A stretch of 64,000 nt of DNA from Magnolia sinica (Eukaryota > Streptophyta > Magnoliopsida > Magnoliales > Magnoliaceae). The notes below the pieces were generated by a model. The model ran no database searches. It saw only the letters and a list, made by a program, of their open reading frames with translations, and was not told the DNA's origin. Shown here piece by piece: positions 24,345 through 35,349 of this stretch (positions within the stretch are counted from its first letter, which is position 1; each line of letters begins with the position of its first letter). The position numbers and the translations under genes are program-made. The stretch covers positions 2,899,001 to 2,963,000 of the forward strand of contig NC_080583.1 of NCBI RefSeq assembly GCF_029962835.1. The letters run 5' to 3'.

Positions 24345-24890
24345 AAGTTCTGTGGGTCCCATCATGAGGTATGTATCATATCCAATCCGGCCTTCCATTT
24401 GACGAGATCCTCTTAAGTCTTGAGAGGAAAAATGAGGACCAAACCGGCCATCCATTTAACAGGATCCTCTTAAGTCTTGAGAGGAAAAATAAGACAGATC
24501 TAAAGATCAAGTGGACCACACTGCAAAAAGCAGCGGGGGATTGAACGTCTACCATTGATATCCTTTTTGGAGTCACAGAAGTTTCTGACCAATAAGAATT
24601 TTGGTTTTCCTCTTCATCCATGTAATTCTGATTAATAAGAAATTTGGTTTTCCTCTTCATCCATGTAATTTTAACCTTAGTAATGGATGGAAAATATAAT
24701 TTTAACCTTAGTAATGGATGGAAAATAAACGTTATGGAAGGCCCCATGAAGTTTTTATATCCTCGCTGCTATTTTTGGTGTCGTTCATTTGAGATTTTGA
24801 CATATTTATATTTTTTTTAATGCTGTAAAATAATCTCGAAAAATGGATGATTGGCATGGATATAATAAATACATCATTGTGGGGCCATGT
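24345..24890. mobile_element. Palindromic MITE of family P with three internal tandem duplications
   Basis: Left arm begins GTGGGTCCCATCATGAGG and right arm ends near ATACATCATTGTGGGGCC. It is longer than its relatives because of three separate tandem duplications: about 57 bp (units from 24,387 and 24,444), about 43 bp (units from about 24,587 and 24,630) and about 31 bp (units from about 24,673 and 24,704). Confidence 0.7.
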
Positions 24891-25000
24891 AACTTTGATC
24901 TCCTTTGAACCGTTTGTACAACTTAGAGCTCGAGTAGCGTCAGCGCTCAGCTTCGCTAGACGCGTATCTACACCAGCCATATAGCCAGTGTGTGGTACAT

Positions 25001-25550
25001 GGAAACGGATTGGCTACTCCCCCTCACACCTGCCTCATGGCTGGTGGTTGGTGCTCTGTGGGCCCCACCATGATGTATGTGTCTCATCCCTTCAGTTCAT
25101 CCATTTTTAAAGATCATTTTAGAGCCATTTTAGGGCTCTGTCACAAAAATTAGATGGATATAAATCTTAGGTGGACCACACCACAGGAAAACAATAGTGA
25201 TTGGATATCCATCATTTAAATCCTCCTAAGGCACACCGTATTGTTTATTTGACATCCAATATGTTGACTAGCGCATAAAGACCCAAATGAAGGGGAAAAA
25301 CAAATATCAACTTAATCCAATACTTCCATGGCCCCCTAAAAGCTTTTAATGATCCGCATTCATTCAACACTATTTCTCCTAATGTGATCCACTTGAGATT
25401 TTGAATATACCTCATTTTCTGTGTAATACCATAAAATGATCTAGAAAAACAAATGGATGGCATGGATGAAACACATACATCATGGTGGGGCCACAGAGCA
25501 CCAACCACCAGCCATTGGCTGGTGTCACGGGGAGTAGCCAATCCGTTTCC
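25001..25550. mobile_element. Full-length palindromic MITE of family P (550 bp)
   Basis: Both ends are present: GGAAACGGATTGGCTACTCC at the left and its exact reverse complement, GGAGTAGCCAATCCGTTTCC, at the right. The arms are complementary over most of their length. No convincing target duplication is visible for this copy. Confidence 0.85.
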
Positions 25551-25559
25551 GTCATCTTA

Positions 25560-25770
25560 ACGGTACGGTGGACACTAGGAAGTGTTTAGTGGTGGGCATT
25601 AAATGACAAATGTTTCCTATGGTGTGGTCGACCCGAGATTTGAATCTTATACATAATTGGATTCGTTCCATAAAATTAGCTGAAAAAAAGGATGGACAGC
25701 GTGGATATACAATTCATACTTCGAGATGGGCCCCACGATCACGGTCCCACCCACATGGCTGGTTCGGGGG
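25560..25770. mobile_element. Partial palindromic MITE of family P (right arm)
   Basis: Right arm only. About 25,614-25,770 is nearly identical to 26,103-26,257 (see findings). Confidence 0.65.
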
Positions 25771-25774
25771 GTGC

Positions 25775-26258
25775 GGATTGGATACTGACAAGGTCAGTAG
25801 CCAAATCCCTACTGAAGTGACGTCACCAAGCTATGTGGACCCCATCACGATGCATGTGTTGTATCCATACCGTCCAACTATTTTTAGAGATCGTTTTATG
25901 GCATTGAAAACAGAATGAGATAATTTAAAGTTCAAGTGGACCCACCACAGAAAACTGTGGGAGCCATCACACCCTCCGTTGAAACATTTATAGGACCCAC
26001 AGTGATGTATTTTTGAGATCCATCCTTTTCATAAGTTAACATATAGTTAGATGAAGTGAAAAAAAAAAAAAATATCAGCCTCATCGGAAACTATTGTGGC
26101 CCCTATGGTGTGGTCGACCTGAGATTTGAATCTTATACATAATTGGAGTCGTTCCATAAAATTAGCTGAAAAAAAGGATGGACGGCGTGGATCTAAAATT
26201 CATACTTCGAGATGGGCCCCACGATCACGGTCCCACCCACATGGCTGGTTCAGGGGTC
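25775..26258. mobile_element. Palindromic MITE of family P upstream of CKS1
   Basis: Left arm starts near GCGGATTGGATACTGACA; right arm ends near GGGCCCCACGATC. An A-tract lies at about 26,061. It ends about 190 bp upstream of the MSA site of CKS1. Confidence 0.7.
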
Positions 26259-26447
26259 GCAGCGCGTCCCGCAAAAACGTACTACAGGCTAGTCTTGTAA
26301 TTTAGTTGAAGAGGAAGCGCTTTTTTGTATTAGAGAGGGGTATTTTCGGGAAGAAATATAATCCTTTACCATTTTTTAAACTTCAAATTTGAAAATTAAA
26401 AAGGCAAACAATCTATCCGTTTCAGGATTTTATAATTTCAAATATGT

Positions 26448-26458
26448 CTCCAACGGCT
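26448..26458 (+). promoter_or_regulatory. Mitosis-specific activator (MSA) element of CKS1
   Basis: TCCAACGGCTA matches the plant MSA consensus YCYAACGGYYA at every position. MSA elements are bound by three-repeat MYB proteins and drive G2/M expression. It lies 47 bp upstream of the TATA box of a cell-cycle gene. Confidence 0.75.
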
Positions 26459-26483
26459 ATTTTTTCCTTGTTTTGAATTAAGC

Positions 26484-26491
26484 ATTCCCGC
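26484..26491 (+). promoter_or_regulatory. E2F-like site of CKS1
   Basis: ATTCCCGC fits the plant E2F consensus WTTSSCSS. It sits between the MSA site and the TATA box. Short consensus, so chance is possible. Confidence 0.5.
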
Positions 26492-26503
26492 TCTTTACCT
26501 TCT

Positions 26504-26512
26504 CTATATATT
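26504..26512 (+). promoter_or_regulatory. TATA box of CKS1
   Basis: CTATATATT, placed so that transcription would start near 26,535 and leave a leader of about 85 nt before the ATG at 26,621. Confidence 0.65.
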
Positions 26513-26620
26513 CGTTTCTTCTCCATTCACATAAACGAGATTTCCTCTCTCTCATTGACATTGTGAGATATCCATCATTTTTAAATCGTTCACTTCTCAA
26601 GAAATTTTAAAAAAAAAAAA

Positions 26621-27454
26621 ATGCCGGAAATTCAGTACTCCGAAAAGTACTACGATGAAAAATATGAATACAGGTAGTCTCTCTCCCGTGGTTCTTCTTT
26701 ATGTTTCTTGAATTGGGTTATCTTCTCTCTCTCCGTTTCTTCCTTACGATTTCTTGAATTGGGTTTTCTATTCATATTGAAATGGATCATTTCTCTCACA
26801 GGCACGTCGTTCTACCTCGGGAGGTTGCGAAACTCTTGCCTAAGAACGTACTTCTTAAAGAGGTAATATACTTTGAATGCCGTTTCTACGGTTTGGATTT
26901 TGCAATTTGGGTTTATGATTTACTTTACTGTGAAACGCCACCAAGATAATCAGCATGATGAGAGATTGAAGAGGGACAAGCAGCACATTTTCCTTTCTCA
27001 CGTGTGTGAGAGATCTCTGCCAATCATTAGGATGTGCCATGTCCCATAAATCAGGACAATCTGCTATCAAATGAGTAAAATGGTTGGTTGAAACTAAATT
27101 TATAAACTGCCAATACTTCACCTACGCATTCATGTCGATTCCATCATGGTATATGGTCAGGATCTTGCACATTTTCCATGTTGATACATGTGCGTGATTC
27201 ACCTCTTCATTATTTTAGTTGCATGAATGGATTGATGGCGGATTAATGTTCTGATCAATATGATCGCGACCCCTTTTCAGGAGGAATGGAGAGGAATCGG
27301 TGTTCAGCAATCTCGCGGATGGGTACACTACGCGATTCATAAGCCCGAGCCCCACATCATGCTTTTCAGAAGGCCCTTGAATTATGAGGAAAATCAAAAG
27401 CAGGGGAAGATTGGTTTGAAAGGGGGAAATGTAACTACACCCATCTATTTGTAA
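26621..27454 (+). CDS. CKS1: Cyclin-dependent kinase regulatory subunit (CKS1), three exons
   Basis: This gene encodes the small CKS/Suc1 protein that binds CDKs and docks them on phosphorylated targets during the cell cycle. Exons: 26,621-26,673, 26,802-26,862 and 27,281-27,454, all with GT...AG borders and phases that join cleanly, giving 95 aa. It begins [18 protein letters not shown]. The phosphate-binding residues of the family are all present (K9, R18, S49, W52, R69), as is the hinge H-K-P-E-P-H (58-63), followed by I-M-L-F-R-R-P-L. The core is nearly identical to Arabidopsis CKS1 as I remember it. The C-terminal tail (residues 74-95) differs from the usual Gln-rich tail, and the stop codon overlaps a strong GTAAGT donor, so a further exon and an alternative end are possible. 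The MSA, E2F-like and TATA sites upstream fit a G2/M-regulated gene. Confidence 0.95.
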
Positions 27455-28447
27455 GTCTTTTGGATCATGGGTTTTGTTCTCATAGGCCTTGGATCTCTCT
27501 GTTTAGGTCTTTTGGATCATGGGTTTTTAAGTCCCAAGGGTTGGATGGGTTTGAATGAGAAGCATATTTGGCTGTGAAAGAACTCTCTGTTTCCTTTTTC
27601 TTCTTTTTTCTGCCCAATGTCTTTGAGATTGGAAGTTGATACGTTGGTTTGTATTAGCCCTTCAAAAAAAAGTTGGAGAAAACTTTGATACTCTGGCAGT
27701 GTGTGAAGGAGAAAACACAAGCACTTGGAAATGTAATTCAAAATTAAACTGTCCAAATTCTGGGTCTGCATTAAGATGCATTAATGAATCAAAATTTATG
27801 CTTATATTAATTAATACAATCCACGGACATCTATTGGACAGTTAAACTGAAAAATATCTCATGGTATTATTTCAATTCCATTTCCATCCCTTGGGAGATG
27901 GATCTGCCCAAGAACTACTAGTTTGTCACATGGTGTACATATGGCACGAGCAAGGTGTATATGTTGATTAAAAAGTATGAAAAACATGTATATGTTCCGT
28001 AATAGACCATTACAGGGCTATTATAGCCTTTTATAGGGAATATAATGTGCTGTTAACAGCAATTAGAAGTCATTTCTTTTTCCACAATGGTTGTTACGGC
28101 CGTTACAACCCCATAACGTGTAATGGTTGCTACCGTTACCTTTACGTAACGGCCTTTATGGCACACCATGGGCACGATCCAAATAGAGAAAAGCTAGCTA
28201 ATGGAATTAAAACTATGACAATCGCATTACAAATGTGATGTTCTAATCTATCTTAAGTGGGCTCACATAGCAGAAATTGTGTATATGAATTGAGAAGTAA
28301 CTGGTTATTTATTAAAATATCGCTCTTTGGCAGAGAAGGAAGAATTGTTAATGTGGTACATTTAAAATATATAATTGAAGGACGTGTATGGTTAGGTTTC
28401 ATTTGTATAATTGGTGGGAAATGACAAAACAAGTGTCCTCCATTAAG
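27455..28447. other. CKS1 downstream region
   Basis: No further gene is recognised. About 28,010-28,160 has repeated GTTACGGCCGTTAC-type words, typical of a decayed non-autonomous element. A further CKS1 exon could lie here if the donor at 27,451 is used, but none can be identified by eye. Confidence 0.4.
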
Positions 28448-28912
28448 TAGGGCTGAAAGTCAGGCGGGTTCAACCCAACCGACCTTGCGACCAACCCGAC
28501 ATTGGGTTGGGCATGGGCAGGATGTATCGGGTTTGGTCTTGGGCTTGGGCTATACAAACACCAACCCGATAAAACTTGGGTCGGGCTCAAGTTGAGGGAT
28601 CGGGTTGCCTAACCCAACGCTAACCCAATCAATATATAAGTTACTTATAAATAACTACATATATAATTAATATAATCATAGGTGTAAAAAAAATAAGATG
28701 TGTATTGAAAATATAATAGACTAATGACTAATGTAATAATGAAAATATTAGCATGTATCTAACCCGACTAACCAGACCGAGTCCACTTGGGTTGAGCTTG
28801 GGTTGAGAACTCCCAACCTGAGGTTGGGTTGGGTTAGGGTTGAATTATAGGAACCTTGGGTTGGCTAGGGTTGAGCAGCAACCCAACCCAACCCGCCTTA
28901 CTTTCAGCCCTA
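28448..28912. mobile_element. hAT-type non-autonomous element, family B copy 1
   Basis: Perfect terminal inverted repeats TAGGGCTGAAAGT and ACTTTCAGCCCTA. The subterminal parts are made of GGGTTGGG/AACCCAACCC words in both orientations and the centre is AT-rich. The 8-bp flanks CCATTAAG and GTTTTAAG agree only in the last five bases, so the target duplication is decayed. No transposase. Confidence 0.85.
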
Positions 28913-30501
28913 GTTTTAAGATTATGACTTAGCAACAAGGAGCTCCACAATTTAGTTGTATGCCACTTGGGCTTTTTTTGAGCGCATACATGGGTTTTTG
29001 AGGATACTGATTGGGTGCCACGCTACCCTGCTCGTCCTGGGCTCGGCACAGGTAGGGTTCTGAGGGGCCCACCATGATGTATACGTTTTATCCACGCAGT
29101 CCAGGGCTCAAGTGGACCACATGATGGGGATTAAACACCTACAATGGAAAATGGGAGCTGTACTGGATAAGGCTTGATTTTCCTGCATTCTCCACTGCCC
29201 ACCACCATTGGAATATAACACAGCAAATTGCAGATATCTGTCAACTTGGGTGGGGCCATCAAATAAAACTACAATGACGCAAAATCTAAATTGCTTCCTA
29301 TCAGGTGACATGCTGCTCGTGCCAATGAATGACACGTGGCTGATTTGTGTCTTAAAGCCTGTTTGGGATAAAGGAAATGATAATGTGCATTTGATAAAAA
29401 TCCATGAATTCGTTAAATTTATGGATTTGCACTGGATTTGAGTTTGGCATGTTCCGAAATCCACGGATTCTTTTTTGCTTTGAAAGGTATAGGATTTTCA
29501 AAGTCTTCAGGGCTTGGTTGATTGATGGTAAACAATGGTGATTGCAATCAATGTGAAATGGAATGCAACAAAATCGTGTGAATTGGAATCCTCTCAAAAG
29601 GGGCTTAGAATCAGAAGCAAATGCCAGAAACGGTCGGATTTTCAAAGCCGGGCCCACTTTTATGACCCACCCAAAGCTCCGAATGTCCTTAATTTTGGCA
29701 TCAAATGTGACATGTACTAATTTGGGTTATTAAAACTGATTTTTACTTAATGCATTCCAATGACAAGCATCCAAACACAATTTTTGGAATCCAATGTATT
29801 CTAATTACAGGCATCCAGACACAACTCAGGATTCCAATTCTCAATTATTCCATTTACCATGCAATTTGGATTCTAGTGTATCGAAATGACAAGCATCCAA
29901 AACCAGCTCTTAGTCTTAAAAAATATTTGAATGGCACATGACCCTCAAACATCGCATTGCAAAATCTAGGATGAATTTCCCATTCGTCGCTTGTGGGGGT
30001 AGGAAAATCCCTCGATTGGATATCCTCGACATCCATATAAGGTTTTCAAAGCTCAAAATGTGGGTTCCCATTCCAAACATGCCTTTCTTCTTAACACCCA
30101 TCATGGTTGGACAAGAGGTGAGAAATGATGATGGGGCAAAACAAGGGGCTGGGGCAAGTGAATCTAGCAGCAATCCTGTTTTGGGAAAGTTCTTTTCTTC
30201 CCATCCTAACTAGGATACCTTTTTTTTTTCGCTTTTCTTTTTTTTCTTTTTTTCATTTTGTTTGGATTCTTATAGAAATGAAAGAGTTCCACCTTACCAA
30301 TCAATGTACAGAGTTTTTGCAGATACATCATAGAATTTCACATTTCTTTCATCTTTTTACTCATCAATGGGAAGAATCTGATTTTTATTAACAACTCACT
30401 TCCACCTTCCACAATCATATCAATAATATATAGACACAACCACATCATGAACAGTCTCAGATATCACCAGCAAGACAACAATAGCCCAAGTTGAATGAGA
30501 A
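28913..30501. repeat. Intergenic between CKS1 and CASPL5, MITE fragments
   Basis: No gene is recognised. 29,066-29,130 is a short piece of palindromic family P. About 29,340-29,900 has wording such as GCCTGTTTGG and CATCCAAACACAA and repeated GGATTCCAAT-like phrases, which fits one or more Tourist- or hAT-type MITEs. The first 80 bases beyond the CASPL5 stop (30,420-30,501) are probably its 3' untranslated region. Confidence 0.45.
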
Positions 30502-33500
30502 TCACCAAGAGGCAAGCAGCCACATATTGAAAAGAGACGAAGTGGTGGTAAGAAACCAAGACAAGAAAGCCATCGCAGCAGAGAGCTGATACCTGCTGCA
30601 GAACTTTGATGGGCAGTAGGACCCATTAATGTGGGGGAGGACATTGATGACACTAGCCGTAGCACAAGCTGCTGCCAACGATAGTAATGATAAGACCTGC
30701 ATTGTGGGAATTAAATTTTCTCAGGAATGGATCATGGGAGCATTTGGTTAATTCAGGAATTGCAGGCACTTACCCAATCTCCGACAACGATGATCACCAT
30801 AATGCCTGGTTGGCGAAGACCACATCCTACAAAGATTGAATATCCGTCCACCATTGCCAATGTAAAACTCCACGGAATCACCAAACCCATGATCGTTACC
30901 AGATAGCTGTCAGATTAACACACAAGTCAATGTCGTTGTAGTAGTGATGATCTATCACGGGTAAAAAGCGTGTCCATATTTTTACTTGCAAAAAGATTCA
31001 ATTTAGATAGAAGGTACGTTTCACATAAGCAAGCTGTCATTGTTGTGTTGTGCTGTCCATTTCTTCTTCCAACATATAGTATATGCTGCTCAATGAAAAT
31101 GAAATGGTTTATCTCGTTATGGTTGTTGGGACAACTGATAAACTAACATTGGCAATCTCTTCCAAACGAACACTAAGGTGCATTTGGTTGCACTGCTCCA
31201 AATTAGACTGATTAATCATGACATTTCATGATATTTGGTGCAACCAAATGCACCCTAAAGATAGTGATATGAAGCTCTTTTATTCTCAGAAGTACATCTG
31301 GGTGTCTTTGGAAATGCAGGATACTTTTTTGCTCAAATCAATACTCATTTGTTTCAGGTCCTACCTGAAACCTGAAACAAAATCGATCTTGTTTTAGGTG
31401 GAGAAGACAGACAGACAAACTGATTAATGTGGCTTCAGTTTTCTCCTTGGCCTGAAACCAGTTGGGAGCAGACAACCATTCGTTCACTAGATTTTCTGTT
31501 TTCACTTGTTCACCAGACTTTCTGTTTTCACTGCAATTTGGGGTATCCACAAGTGCTCCTAAACATGTGGGAAACTAGTCTCTAGTTTTATCCCTAACAT
31601 TCTACAGATTATTTACTGTTGAATATGATTTGCATGGTAGTGTAAATCCCCACTGCTAGAAGAAGTTCACTGGTTAATTCCGAGTTCCCGAGTTTTTTTA
31701 TTATTATTATTATTTATTTATTTTTACACATGCACACACACCCCCACACACTCACGCTGGTGGAATTTCACCACCTATGGGTACTTGAACCCTTGACCAG
31801 GTGTTGAAACTCCTAAGAGTCTACCACTGGAGCAAGAGTAAGGACCCGAGTTCCGGAGTATAAATGCCAATTGGAAAGCAAAAGAAATCCGCAAACATAT
31901 CATTCAACAAGCCTTGTTCAGACAGCACCAGTCCTTTAATTAAAATGGCTCTACTCCATAAATCAATTTTCTAACTGCCGCAGAGGTCCAGCCCGAATTC
32001 AGGTTGGGTCGTCAAGGACCTTTGGCTGGGTTTGGGATTTTTTTTTTTCTTTTTTACACACGCACACACACCCCCACACACTCACGCTGTAGTGGGCTTT
32101 CACCACCTGTGGATACTCGAACCCTTGACCGGGGTTTGGGTTGAAAAGCGCCAACCGACTGACTTTGGGTCGAGAAATTTTGGGTCAGTTTTAGGTCAGG
32201 TTTCAATTAATCACATGTTTTCCGGTTGGGTTAGATTGGGTTCAGTCGGGTTGTGTTGAGTATAGAGGCCTTTGGTTGGGCTCAGGTTGGGTACCTCGAG
32301 TTGGAGTTTGGGTTGTGTTTGGGTTGACCCTCAACCCGACCCAACCCAACCCGCCCAAGCTGCACCCGTGTTGAACTCAAGTGGCAGTCATCAAAATCAT
32401 GTCCAGGGGCATATGTTATTAGGATTGACCTATGAGATGTACCAGAAGCACCAGGACCGTGGAATCAAATGTAAGATGATGTGCTATATGCCCCACTGTT
32501 GTTCACTTGATTGCATTACAACATGCTGAAAAGGCAGGAAAAGCTTCAGCGTCCTTATATTTTCACAAGATGGTTTTGTGTCTCAACTCTGTTTTTTTTT
32601 TCTCTTTTTTCATGTGCGTGCGTGTGGCTCAACTCTCGAACACAGTTTGAAGAGGATAGAAATGCTGAAAACACATTCTCCATAGCACATGTTCTTGCGG
32701 CAATGTTAGATGAATTATTTAAATCCTGAACATGTGGAGTAGTCTCTAATATTTGAAGCCGCTAAGGGTGAAACTTGGGCGGGTTGGATTGGGTTAAGGG
32801 TCAACCCGAGCCCAACCCTACCTCAAGAGAACCCAACCCAAATTCTTACCCGAGGTGCCCAACCCAAACCCAACTTGAATACCTCTATACCAAACACTAA
32901 ACCGACCTAACCCAACCATCCTGAATTCTAACACAAGGTGCCCAACCCAGCTTCCTCTATGATAAACACTAAACCAACTTAATCCGACCGATCTGACCCA
33001 AAATGTGATTATTCCCAACTTGGTATAACTCAACCAGCATTTGCTCAACCCAAACCCAAACCAATTTCAAATCGCGCAGGCATTTTCCAACCCTAACCTA
33101 ACCCGAGGACCTTCATAGCCTGACCAAACCCAACCTGGACTTGAGTTGGGTAAATTGGGTTCGGGTTGACCCAAAACCAAGCAGCCCTGGAAGCCGTTGG
33201 AGAGTTGAAACTGGAAAGCATTTTAGGTTGCTAAATTTCGATACACTTTTAAACTGTTTTGCAGTGATTTAGTTCATTTACATGAAAATGATCAAATGGT
33301 AGTCACCTCACTTCGAATTCATATTAACAGATTAGGCTGTAACTTGCAATTGCAGTACTTTCAAATGACAAGAGCCTCATTATGAATACTAGGAAATGTC
33401 ATTGTAATTTGATCATTTCCTCTTTACTAAACCAAAATTTCACGATTCAAGCCCAAACAAGAAACTAGTAGCTCTTCAGATTATTGTATTCTTGTCTCTG

Positions 33501-35092
33501 ATCGATAAAAAATCTTATTTTCGGTTTCCAATCTTGGTGGATCGAGTGATGTAAATAATGGAGGAAAGAAGCTTGGATGAGAATCGTGATAGAAACTGAT
33601 AATAAGCAAGTACAGAGTAAAAACAGAAAGACAACATGGGATGCTGACAGAAGTATACCAAGCTTCAGAATAACGAATAGCAAATTATTGGATGAATTAT
33701 CTAGTTGAATTGAGATTATTAGTCACACAAAGTGGCGATAACTAAATTGCATTGCCATCGAGCATCTGTCTCTAAACTCAATTGTGTTACTTTCAGGTTG
33801 GAATAAATGTAAATGCAATTTGAGGCTACTTCGTCATTATAATTGCTGGAATACATCACTAGTTCTGTAGTTTCCTCTTGAATAAACTGAAATGCAATTC
33901 AATTCACTTATGCATCCAAATGCTGCCCATTCCACCCACATTCTTTTTTCTTTCCAGTTGCAGAAAATGCAGCAAATTGTTCTAAAACAATTACAAACAT
34001 TTACTGATAAGATCAAAACAAAAGAATGAGATCTGGAAACAGCGAAACTGTTGAATCTTAGAAGGAAAATCAAACTCATCTAAATTGGGTTATTAAGAAA
34101 ATTGTCAATCCAATTCAGATTGTTCAGAAGCAGGATGGGTTTGTAGAGGATGGCTGTTAAATCCAAAAAAAAAAAAAGCTTTTCGGAACCTTCAAATTGA
34201 TTCGAGTCCAATTAAATGTTGAAACTTATGCTACTCAGCTCGACATGACCTAAAAATGGATTCCTGAAGTTGAATGTTGACGGGGCAGGTTGGAGTTGGG
34301 GAAATTATTAGAGATGGCTTTGGAAACTTGCTTTATGCTTATGTGGATTTTTATGACATTTGTAACAACATGAAGGCAGAAATAAAGGCTCTTTTGGATG
34401 GCTTGAGAATTTGTTCTTCCAAAAACATTATGTAGTAGTGGAAGTGATTCTGGGGTCGCAGTTAATAGCTTCACCAATCATAACTATAGAGCTCCTTGGA
34501 ATGCATGATATGAATGAGAGGAAATCAGAGGTTTACTTGAGACTTTTAGGGCCCTTTTGGACACAGTTGCACAAAAGGGTGTTTCAAGCCTGCTTTTCTA
34601 ATCGACCTAACGAAGACCTTTTGGATTGGTTTTTGTTCAGCTAGCATTTTAGAGCCTATTTTGCTGAGTGGGATGGTGAAACAGGAGTTTGCAAATTGCA
34701 TCAGAATGCACATTTAAAAAAAAAAGACTTGTTTGGCTCGAAAGGGGGTTTACACCTAAAACACCCCTCTGGAGAGTGTGTCCAAATGGGCCCTTAATTG
34801 TCCTTTGACCCATATCCTTCATGGGAGCAATCAGGTGCACACTGGCATGCAATAAGTGATGCAGCTCTTCCTTTTCCACATTGTCTTCCATACCTACTCA
34901 TATGAAACCTCTGATTCTTTCAGATCACTCAGGATTTTTCAATTAAAAATGAGGTGACATTTATGTGTAGCAGATTGTTTTAAGGGTTTTTATTTTTTAT
35001 TTTTGGGTTTAATAATTGAAGGATTATGTTTGACCCTCCCTCTTATCATTTGTAATTCTGATTTTTTAAAATAAATATTGGCAGTACCGTCC

Positions 35093-35149
<57 letters not shown>

Positions 35150-35183
35150 AACCTTGGAGAAAAGCTACAGATGTGTGTCCACC

Positions 35184-35237
<54 letters not shown>

Positions 35238-35287
35238 CCACAAAAACCAAATTTTTTGCCACTTCCTGCAACCCATGGGAGAATTCA

Positions 35288-35349
<62 letters not shown>

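Noticed and set aside
24040-24402. 120-aa plus-strand open frame and the minus-strand frames opposite it
   Set aside because: Lies in MITE-derived sequence and has no domain. The same view was taken of other frames inside family P elements.
25001-25550. Target duplication for the full-length family P copy
   Set aside because: Flanks GTGGTACAT and GTCATCTTA do not match, so no duplication is claimed although both ends are intact.
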